Assembly: GCA_022615475.1 (NCBI GenBank)
Contig: JAKEGQ010000035.1
Span: 1 to 19,091, forward strand
Source: Candidatus Methylomirabilota bacterium
GTDB taxonomy: Bacteria > Methylomirabilota > Methylomirabilia > Methylomirabilales > CSP1-5
Length of the DNA stretch: 19,091 nucleotides
Direction: 5' to 3'
Shown here: one piece after another, positions 13,690-19,091 of the stretch
How positions within the stretch are numbered: position 1 is the first letter of the stretch
How the letters are laid out: every line of letters begins with the position of its first letter
The notes under the pieces: model-generated
The model's database searches: none
Seen by the model: the letters and a program-made list of their open reading frames with translations, nothing else
Told to the model about the DNA's origin: nothing
Program-made: the position numbers and the translations under genes

Positions 13690-14252
13690 GGTGCGACCCT
13701 TCTGTCCGCTAGGGCCCGCCGCCATGCCGCGACCATGGCGGGATCGACGTCCACCAGCAGGACGCGCTGGAGGCGCCCTGCGGGAAACTGGCGAATGGCT
13801 GCAATCATGCTGACGGCCGCCGCCTGGTGATCGACCCCGCCCACCCCGGTTCCCATCCCCGGTAGGGCAATGGTGGCAAAGCCGCTGGCCTCCGCAAGAC
13901 GCAGGGCAGCGGCCGTCGCCTTGCCCACATTCTCGACTGGGATCCGCATGGCTGGCCGCTCCATGGTCGGAGCATGGATGATCCCCCGGAACCCCGTCTT
14001 GCCGCCGCTCGTCACGATCGCCCCGCCCACAGGAGTCGGTGCCTGTCGAACGGCTTCCTCCTCCACCTGCAGGCCAGCGGCCCGCTTGATCGCACCGGCC
14101 ACGCCGCCCCCCATCCACCCCTGGCTGTTGGCGGCATTGACAATGGCCTCGCAGGTGGCCTCGAGAATACTTCCCTGCTGAACCTCGATCTGCACCATCG
14201 ATTGACCCGGGATGAGGTCGGTGGTAATGATAATATGATACGGTATGTCCAT
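13686..14252 (-). CDS. Macro-domain protein (ADP-ribose or O-acetyl-ADP-ribose processing)
   Basis: A 188-residue single macro domain. The binding-site features are visible: QGSILEATCEAIVNAANSQG near residues 26-45 with the VNAAN core at 38-42, the glycine loop GWMGGGVAGAI, and the second phosphate loop LPGMGTGVGG near residues 129-138. The GDI motif that contacts the adenine is QGSI here. The family binds ADP-ribose derivatives and often removes ADP-ribose from proteins or deacetylates O-acetyl-ADP-ribose. The start may be the ATG at 14252 (G-rich upstream sequence) or the in-frame ATG 18 codons later. It is divergent from the metallo-hydrolase with a 24-base gap and overlaps the TPR gene by 4 bases. 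Confidence 0.9.
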   Translation of the reverse strand: MDIPYHIIITTDLIPGQSMVQIEVQQGSILEATCEAIVNAANSQGWMGGGVAGAIKRAAGLQVEEEAVRQAPTPVGGAIVTSGGKTGFRGIIHAPTMERPAMRIPVENVGKATAAALRLAEASGFATIALPGMGTGVGGVDHQAAAVSMIAAIRQFPAGRLQRVLLVDVDPAMVAAWRRALADRRVAP

Positions 14253-14276
14253 CCCACCCCCAAAAGGAAATCCGGC

Positions 14277-15044
14277 ATGGAGGTGACGGTCCTCGGGTCG
14301 GGGACTTCCATTCCATCGGCCGAGCGGGCCTCGCCGGGTTACCTCGTTCAGGTGGCGAATGAGTCACTCCTGCTCGACGGCGGCACCGGCACCTTGCACC
14401 AACTGGTTCGGGCTGGCGCGCGCCTCGAGGGGCTAGATCGAGTGCTCTACACCCACTACCACCCCGATCACGTGGGGGATTTTCCCCACCTCCTCTTTGC
14501 CCTTCGTAGCCGCGAGATCGGGCGGCACCGTCCCCTCTGGGTGGGCGGGCCGGCAGGGCTCAAGCGCCACTACCACTTCCTGGGCGAACTGTACGGCTCA
14601 TGGGTGACTCATCTGCCTTTCGTGCTCGAGCTCACCGAGCTCAAGGCGGGGACGCTTGACTTGGGCGGGTGGCGCCTGACGGCGCGGCCCGTTCCTCACA
14701 CCGATGTCAGCCTGGCGTATCGCATAGACGCTGCTCAAGGCTCCGTCGTCTACTCCGGTGACTCCGACTACTCCGAAGACCTGATCCGCCTCGCGAAAGG
14801 CGCCGATCTCCTCATCCTCGAATGCGCCTTTCCGGACGACCAGAAGGTCGCAGGGCACCTCACGCCGAGCCTGGCCGGAGAGATCGCAGCGCAGGCCGGC
14901 GTGAAGCGGCTGCTGCTCACCCACTTTTCTCCGGCCTGCGTGGGGCATGACCTGCTCTCTCCCTGCCAGAAGCAGTTCCCGGGGGAGGTCCTGTTGGCCC
15001 GGGACCTGATGCGGCTCACCGTAGGCGACGGAGGGAGGCGATGA
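14277..15044 (+). CDS. Metallo-beta-lactamase fold hydrolase, RNase Z-like
   Basis: A 255-residue protein starting at the ATG at 14277 with AAAGGAAA upstream; an open frame further 5' runs antisense to the macro-domain gene and is not coding. The metal site is complete: THYHPDH gives His60, His62, Asp64 and His65; later His in PVPHTD, Asp in YSGDSDY and His in LLLTHFSP. EVTVLGSGTSIPS at the start and GHLTPSLAGEIAAQAGVKRLLLTH near the end match RNase Z and its relatives. It may mature tRNA 3' ends or be a phosphodiesterase; it is shorter than most RNase Z enzymes. Its TGA overlaps the pyrF ATG by 4 bases. Confidence 0.88.
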   Translation: MEVTVLGSGTSIPSAERASPGYLVQVANESLLLDGGTGTLHQLVRAGARLEGLDRVLYTHYHPDHVGDFPHLLFALRSREIGRHRPLWVGGPAGLKRHYHFLGELYGSWVTHLPFVLELTELKAGTLDLGGWRLTARPVPHTDVSLAYRIDAAQGSVVYSGDSDYSEDLIRLAKGADLLILECAFPDDQKVAGHLTPSLAGEIAAQAGVKRLLLTHFSPACVGHDLLSPCQKQFPGEVLLARDLMRLTVGDGGRR

Positions 15045-15757
15045 CTGCCCGCGATCGGTTGATCCTCGCCCTGGACCTCCCCTCGTTGGAATCGGCCGAG
15101 GAGATAGTCAAGCAGATGCAAGGAACGATCCATCTCTTCAAGGTTGGCCTCGCCCTGTTCACTGCCGCGGGTCCCCGAGTGATCAACCGAATTCATGAGG
15201 AGGGAGGACGGGTCTTTCTGGATCTCAAGTTCCACGACATCCCCCAGACGGTGGCCGCCGCCGTGGCGAAGGCCGTCGAGTGGAGGGTCTTCATGCTGGA
15301 CCTCCATGCGGCAGGGGGGCGAGAGATGATGCAGGCGGCGGCGCAGGCCGCCGTCGAAAAGGCCGAGGCCATCGGCATCGAGCGCCCCCGTCTGATCGGG
15401 GTCACCGTCCTCACGAGCTTGACCCAGGGCGATCTCCAGACGCTGGGCATCGGTTCGGGAGTCGAGGAGCAGGCGCTCGCCCTCGCCAGCCTGGCCAAGG
15501 AATCAGGACTCGACGGGGTGGTCGCCTCGCCTCACGAGGTTCGAGCCATCCGCCGACGGTTCGGCCCCGACCTCCTCGTGATCGCGCCGGGTATCCGACC
15601 GAAGGCGGCGCAGCCCGATGACCAGCGCCGGATCGCGACGGCCCGCGAGGCAGTCAGGGCGGGTGCGGATTACGTGGTGGTGGGGCGTCCGATCCTCACC
15701 GCGGCGGATCCGGTAGCGGCCGCGGAGCAGCTCGTGGCGGAAATGGAGACGCCGTGA
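15041..15757 (+). CDS. pyrF: Orotidine 5'-phosphate decarboxylase
   Basis: A 238-residue enzyme that converts OMP to UMP in the last step of pyrimidine synthesis. The catalytic residues are in place: Asp12 (LALDLP), Lys34 (LFKVGL), and the Asp61-x-Lys63-xx-Asp66 cluster in FLDLKFHDIPQTV. The phosphate-binding end is present as TPGIRPK-like IAPGIRPK, and GADYVVVGRPI with the final AADPVAAAEQ completes the (beta/alpha)8 barrel. The length is that of the bacterial short PyrF type. It is translationally coupled to the RNase Z-like gene by an ATGA overlap. No other pyr genes are in the window. Confidence 0.96.
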   Translation: MTARDRLILALDLPSLESAEEIVKQMQGTIHLFKVGLALFTAAGPRVINRIHEEGGRVFLDLKFHDIPQTVAAAVAKAVEWRVFMLDLHAAGGREMMQAAAQAAVEKAEAIGIERPRLIGVTVLTSLTQGDLQTLGIGSGVEEQALALASLAKESGLDGVVASPHEVRAIRRRFGPDLLVIAPGIRPKAAQPDDQRRIATAREAVRAGADYVVVGRPILTAADPVAAAEQLVAEMETP

Positions 15758-15807
15758 AAGGTCCGCGGCAGACCTTCGATGTCCACTGAACTTCAAGGGA
15801 GACGATC

Positions 15808-16602
15808 ATGGGCTACCAACACTTGCAGGTCGAGACCGCCGATGGCGTGACCACGATTACCATCAATCGGCCCCAGGCCTTGAACGTGTTGACCCAAACC
15901 ACGATGGAAGAACTCGAGCAGGCCCTTGTTGCCGCCCGCCAGGACCCCGCCGTCAGGGTGGTGATCCTGACGGGATCGGGGGAGAAGGCCTTCGTGGCCG
16001 GTGGCGACATCCGTGAGGCCCAGGGTGCTCTCGCCGCGGGGGCTACCGCGGCCCGGGAAACGTTCGCCCGCAGAGGCCTACGGCTGATGGCCGTGATCGA
16101 GCGCCTGGGCAAGCCGGTGATCGCCGCGGTCAACGGATACGCCTTGGGTGGTGGCTCTGAGATCATCCAGGCCTGTCACCTGGCCCTCGCCGCCGACACC
16201 GCCAAGATCGGCCAACCCGAGATCAATCTCGGCTTCAACCCGTGCTGGGGCGGAACGCAGCGCCTCCCCCGGCAGGTGGGGCGTAAGCATGCCATGGCGC
16301 TCATCCTGACCGGAGAGATGATCGACGCCCAGGAGGCATACCGGATCGGCCTCGTGAACAGGGTGGTCCCATTGAAAGACCTCATGGCCGAGGCGGTGAA
16401 GCTCGCGCGGCTCCTGGCGAGCAAGTCCCCGACGGCGCTGCAGCTCTGTCTCGAGGCCGTGAACCGCGGATCCGAGATGGCGCTCGATGAAGGCCTTGAA
16501 TATGAGGCGACCCTCTTCGCCATGGCGGTCGCATCCGGGGATGCCCAGGAGGGAACGCAAGCCTTCCTGGAGAAGCGCAAGCCCGTCTTTAGAAGCCAAT
16601 GA
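15808..16602 (+). CDS. Enoyl-CoA hydratase/isomerase (crotonase) family protein
   Basis: A 264-residue crotonase of the usual length. The oxyanion-hole segments are KAFVAGGDIRE (about 60-70) and NGYALGGGSEI (109-119). Both glutamates used by hydratases are present, Glu118 in GGSEI and Glu138 in IGQPEINLG, followed by WGGTQRLPRQVG, so true enoyl-CoA hydratase activity is likely. It would hydrate trans-2-enoyl-CoA in beta-oxidation or a related acyl-CoA pathway. No other beta-oxidation genes are nearby, so the pathway is open. It begins 50 bases after pyrF, with AAGGGAGA upstream of the ATG, and may be co-transcribed with it. Confidence 0.93.
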   Translation: MGYQHLQVETADGVTTITINRPQALNVLTQTTMEELEQALVAARQDPAVRVVILTGSGEKAFVAGGDIREAQGALAAGATAARETFARRGLRLMAVIERLGKPVIAAVNGYALGGGSEIIQACHLALAADTAKIGQPEINLGFNPCWGGTQRLPRQVGRKHAMALILTGEMIDAQEAYRIGLVNRVVPLKDLMAEAVKLARLLASKSPTALQLCLEAVNRGSEMALDEGLEYEATLFAMAVASGDAQEGTQAFLEKRKPVFRSQ

Positions 16603-16611
16603 AGGAGGCAA

Positions 16612-16751
16612 TCAGCGATCAGCAGTCCGCTACTGGGCAATTTCGGATTTCGAAGGTCGACTTTCGGATTGAGGACCTAGTGCACCGCCGGCCAAATCCG
16701 AAATCCGCAATTGCAAATTCGAAATGCCTTGCCTGCACGGCTGATGGCTGA
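16612..16751. mobile_element. MITE/REP-like palindromic element
   Basis: About 140 bases with two nested pairs of inverted arms. The outer pair is TCAGCGATCAGC (16612-16623) and GCTGATGGCTGA (16740-16751), with 11 of 12 positions complementary. The inner pair is GCAATTTCGGATTTCG (16638-16653) and CGAAATCCGCAATTGC (16699-16714), with 15 of 16 complementary. Further partial units (CTTTCGGATT at 16661, AAATTCGAAAT at 16715) repeat the same motif. It lacks coding capacity, lies between two genes and differs sharply in composition from them. This fits a non-autonomous palindromic repeat. No target-site duplication was confirmed. Confidence 0.6.
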
Positions 16752-16763
16752 CAGCTAACAACG

Positions 16764-18125
16764 ATGGAGCTGTTCGAACAACCCAAGGGACGAGAGCGCA
16801 AGGATCGGGCGCCCCTCGCCGATCGGATGCGGCCCAGGACGCTCCAGGAGTTTGTGGGGCAGACGCACCTGTTGGGCGAGGGCAGGGTCCTTGCCCTCGC
16901 GCTGGACCGCGGCGAGGTCCCATCGATGATCCTCTGGGGGCCCCCGGGATCGGGCAAGACGACGCTCGCGTATCTGATCGCCGAGCGAATGCGGGCGGCG
17001 TTCGTCCCCTTCTCCGCGGTCACCGCCGGCATCAAGGAGATCAAAGAGGTCATGAAGCAGGCCCAGTGGCATGCAGAGCGGGAGGGGCGGCGGACCATCC
17101 TCTTTGTCGACGAGATGCACCGGTTCAATAAGGCCCAGCAGGACGCGTTTCTCCCCTATGTGGAAAAGGGGACGATCATCCTGATCGGGGCCACGACGGA
17201 GAATCCCTCCTTCGAGGTGGTGGCGCCGCTCCTCTCACGGGTGAAGATCTTTCGCCTCAACCCTCTCTCGGAGCCCGAGCTTGACCTGATTGTCCATCGC
17301 GCCCTGGAGGACCAGGAACGGGGCCTGGGCACCCTGAGGCCACAGCTCCCGCCCGAGGGCCTGCAGCATCTGCTCCGCCTGGCCTCGGGCGATGCTCGCA
17401 CGGCCCTCAATACGCTCGAGCTGGCCGCCCAGATCGCCCCCAGAAGTCAGGACGGCACGCTCGAGATCACCCTCGCCGTCGTCGAGGAGGCGGCTCAGCG
17501 CCGAACCCTCCTCTACGACAAGGGAGGCGACGAGCACTACGCCCTCATCTCCGCCCTTCACAAGAGCCTCCGGGACGGTGACCCCGACGCGGCGCTCTAC
17601 TGGCTGGCCCGCATGCTCGCTGCCGGGGAAGATCCCCTCTACATCGCACGGCGGCTCATTCGCGTCGCCTCAGAGGACATCGGTAACGCCGATCCGGCCG
17701 CCCTCTCGGTGGCGGTGGCGGCGAAAGAGGCGTACCACTTTCTCGGAAGTCCGGAAGGCGAGCTGGCCTTGGCTCAGTGCGCCTGTTATCTTGCGACCGC
17801 CCCGAAATCGAATGCGGTCACCCGCGCCTACGAAGAGGTCCGGCGTGATGTAGAGCAGGGGCCCATCGCGCCGGTGCCGCTCCATCTCCAGAACGCACCG
17901 ACCCCCCTCATGACAGGCCTGGGCTACGGCGTTGGCTACCGATACGCGCACGACGCCCCGGATGCCCTCGTGGACCAAGAGCACCTGCCGCCCGGGCTAA
18001 AGGGCCGCACCTACTACCAGCCCACGGACCGAGGCTACGAAGCCGAGATCCGGCGGCGGCTCGCGGAGTGGCGCAGGCGACTCACAGAGCAATCTCCCGA
18101 CCCACACGCCGAACCGCGCGGCTGA
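16764..18125 (+). CDS. rarA: Replication-associated recombination protein A (AAA+ ATPase)
   Basis: A 453-residue protein of the RarA/MgsA/WRNIP1 family, which acts at stalled replication forks and gaps and binds single-stranded DNA-binding protein. The start MELFEQ is typical. Walker A is GPPGSGKTT at 59-67, Walker B LFVDEMHRFNKAQQDA has the Asp116-Glu117 pair, sensor 1 is LIGATTENPSFEV, and sensor 2 lies in SGDARTALNTLE. The C-terminal half has the family sequences DKGGDEHYALISALHKS, RRLIRVASEDIGNADP and a final YYQPTDRGYEAEI. The ribosome site is poor: the palindromic element ends 12 bases before the ATG and may have replaced the native upstream sequence. Confidence 0.95.
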   Translation: MELFEQPKGRERKDRAPLADRMRPRTLQEFVGQTHLLGEGRVLALALDRGEVPSMILWGPPGSGKTTLAYLIAERMRAAFVPFSAVTAGIKEIKEVMKQAQWHAEREGRRTILFVDEMHRFNKAQQDAFLPYVEKGTIILIGATTENPSFEVVAPLLSRVKIFRLNPLSEPELDLIVHRALEDQERGLGTLRPQLPPEGLQHLLRLASGDARTALNTLELAAQIAPRSQDGTLEITLAVVEEAAQRRTLLYDKGGDEHYALISALHKSLRDGDPDAALYWLARMLAAGEDPLYIARRLIRVASEDIGNADPAALSVAVAAKEAYHFLGSPEGELALAQCACYLATAPKSNAVTRAYEEVRRDVEQGPIAPVPLHLQNAPTPLMTGLGYGVGYRYAHDAPDALVDQEHLPPGLKGRTYYQPTDRGYEAEIRRRLAEWRRRLTEQSPDPHAEPRG

Positions 18126-18179
18126 GCCTCCGAAGCCATCCAAGGGGCCGCCCGCCTCGATTGTCGAACGACTTTCCCC

Positions 18180-18208
18180 TTGACACTGATACACCTCTTT
18201 GGTATAGG
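18180..18208 (+). promoter_or_regulatory. Sigma-70 promoter of the second HU gene
   Basis: TTGACA at 18180-18185 and TATAGG at 18203-18208 are 17 bases apart, which is optimal. Transcription would start near 18215, with a leader of about 68 bases and the strong ribosome site AAAGGAGGTGA before the ATG at 18283. Confidence 0.7.
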
Positions 18209-18282
18209 CATACTATTCCCATTCCCACCCGTTGTCATTCCCTCTTGATCTCATTGTGCCAGGCGAAAGGAGGTGACCCTAT

Positions 18283-18555
18283 ATGACCAAGGCCGATCTT
18301 GTCGCCACGATGGCCAAAGCGTCGCGAATGACCAAGAAGGCCGCCGAGACCTCTCTCGAGACTGCGCTGAAGTCGATTCGAGACTCACTCAAGAAGGGGA
18401 AGAAGGTCACGTTGGTAGGTTTCGGTACGTTTTCGGTCGCCAGGCGAGCGGCCCGGAACGGTCGGAACCCGCAGACCGGAAGAGCCATCCGCATCCCGGC
18501 AGCCAGGGTTCCACGGTTCAAAGCGGGTAAGGACCTCAAGAATGCCGTAAGATAG
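18283..18555 (+). CDS. HU family DNA-binding protein, second paralogue
   Basis: A 90-residue HU protein with the same plan as the one at 11633-11905: helical N-terminus MTKADLVATMAKASRMTKK, signature VTLVGFGTF, and arm GRNPQTGRAIRIPAARVPRF. It would form homodimers, or heterodimers with the other HU. By direct comparison 59 of 90 positions are the same; differences are mainly in the first 35 residues that form the dimer interface. It has a near-consensus promoter, an almost perfect Shine-Dalgarno sequence (AAAGGAGGTGA) and a strong terminator, so it is a highly expressed single-gene unit. It lacks the long structured leader of the other copy. Confidence 0.95.
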   Translation: MTKADLVATMAKASRMTKKAAETSLETALKSIRDSLKKGKKVTLVGFGTFSVARRAARNGRNPQTGRAIRIPAARVPRFKAGKDLKNAVR

Positions 18556-18576
18556 TCTTCCTCCAAGATACGGGAT

Positions 18577-18620
18577 AAAGCCGGAAGGGTACCCCCTTCC
18601 GGCTTTTCTCTTTTCTTTTT
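18577..18620 (+). terminator. Strong intrinsic terminator of the second HU gene
   Basis: AAAGCCGGAAGGG (18577-18589) pairs perfectly with CCCTTCCGGCTTT (18594-18606) around loop TACC, a 13-bp stem, followed by TTCTCTTTTCTTTTT. It ends 20 bases before the convergent thiE stop codon; the opposite strand has only a short T-run. Confidence 0.85.
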
Positions 18621-18638
18621 CCGCACCGTGCACGACTG

Positions 18639-19091
18639 CTACTCGAGCAAGGCCCTGACCGCTGCTGACACGTCGGGGGCCGCCATCACCGCGGAGATCA
18701 CGGCGACCCCATCCGCCCCGGCGGCGAGAATCTCTGTGCGACGTGCTGCCGTGATCCCGCCAATCGCGAAGATCGGCAACCGGATATTGGGCCGGACCTC
18801 TCGGAGCAGTTCGAGGCCCAGGGGAGGACCGTACGAGGCCTTGGACGGCGTGTAGAAGATGGGCCCCAGGAGGATAAAGTCGGCTCCCCCCTGCTGGGCC
18901 TCTTTCGCCTCGGCGAGCGAATGACAGGAAACGCCCAGCAGCCGTGTGGGGCCCAACAGACGACGGGCGACGGCGGGCGGAAGACCTCGTTGGCTCAAAT
19001 GGGCCCCGCTGGCGCCGGTGGCCAGCGCCACATCGATTCGGTCATTGATGAGCAGCAACCCCCTGGCGGGCGTGATGAGTTGAAGGAGGCG
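18639..19091 (-). CDS. thiE: Thiamine-phosphate synthase, C-terminal part
   Basis: The frame is open to the right edge of the window, so the start is missing; about 150 residues are visible. The ThiE sequence pattern is clear: LLINDRIDVALATGASGAHLSQ, GVSCHSLAEA, GADFILLGPIFYTPSKA and PIFAIGGIT, then GADGVAVISAVMAA. The enzyme joins hydroxymethylpyrimidine diphosphate and thiazole phosphate to make thiamine phosphate. The Ser in SCHS and the diphosphate-binding TPSK segment are present. The missing part would contain the first strand and the pyrimidine-binding residues. It is convergent with the second HU gene. TenI, a close homologue that lacks synthase activity, is the main alternative. Confidence 0.85.
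   Translation of the reverse strand, partial: RLLQLITPARGLLLINDRIDVALATGASGAHLSQRGLPPAVARRLLGPTRLLGVSCHSLAEAKEAQQGGADFILLGPIFYTPSKASYGPPLGLELLREVRPNIRLPIFAIGGITAARRTEILAAGADGVAVISAVMAAPDVSAAVRALLE

Noticed and set aside
12580..13830. A 416-residue open frame on the plus strand
   Set aside because: It is antisense to the TPR gene, which has a signal peptide, repeats and a coupled start. The antisense product has no domain or ribosome site.
13974..14276. N-terminal extension of the RNase Z-like frame
   Set aside because: It is antisense to the macro-domain gene. The family begins with the EVTVLGSGTS strand, directly after the ATG at 14277.
13690..14367. N-terminal extension of the TPR frame to 14367
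   Set aside because: This part overlaps the macro-domain gene in another frame and is low-complexity, Arg/Gly-rich sequence. The signal peptide beginning at 13689 marks the true start.
1..19091. CRISPR arrays, integrases or phage structural genes
   Set aside because: No regularly spaced direct repeats and no protein with integrase, transposase or phage features were found on either strand, including in the tRNA-bounded segments.

Overview
The window is a stretch of GC-rich bacterial chromosome (about 60-65% G+C by eye) from what looks like an uncultured Gram-negative lineage. The mix of genes fits environmental groups such as NC10/Methylomirabilota or Rokubacteria: a DUF1501 protein, a periplasmic parvulin, an RRM protein, a short-type PyrF, RarA and two HU paralogues. 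That placement is an impression from gene content, not a phylogenetic result.

Region 1 (1-5341) is mostly housekeeping and envelope genes. It holds the 3' end of a DUF1501 gene, a convergent MFS transporter, an RRM RNA-binding protein behind a strong sigma-70 promoter and a structured leader, a secreted SurA/PrsA-like parvulin, a histidine-containing polytopic membrane protein of unknown function, and a secreted cupin.

Region 2 (5474-11548) is the accessory part. A complete tRNA-Leu(CAA) gene lies on the minus strand at 11460-11548. Two further copies of its 3' part, each still carrying the CCA end and in the same orientation, lie at 5474-5523 and 8356-8414. They divide the region into two segments of about 2.9 and 3.1 kb, as expected from successive integrations at one tRNA 3' end. 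No integrase remains. The left segment holds a REC-PilZ response regulator, a receiver remnant, and a sigma-54 activator with a degenerate receiver domain and a well-formed sigma-54 promoter just upstream. The right segment holds a sphingolipid-desaturase-like membrane enzyme, a divergent quinone oxidoreductase, and a frameshifted isoprenylcysteine-methyltransferase-like gene.

Region 3 (11561-19091) returns to core functions. It has an HU gene with promoter, leader hairpin and terminator; a small membrane-anchored coiled-coil protein; a macro-domain/TPR pair joined by a 4-base overlap; a divergent pair of an RNase Z-like metallo-hydrolase and PyrF, also with a 4-base overlap; an enoyl-CoA hydratase; a MITE/REP-like palindromic element; RarA; a second HU gene with promoter and a strong terminator; and the 3' part of thiE on the minus strand.

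The least explained items are the tRNA-Leu scars and their cargo, the pseudo-receiver sigma-54 activator, the unknown membrane protein at 3559-4677, and the structured leaders of the RRM and HU genes.
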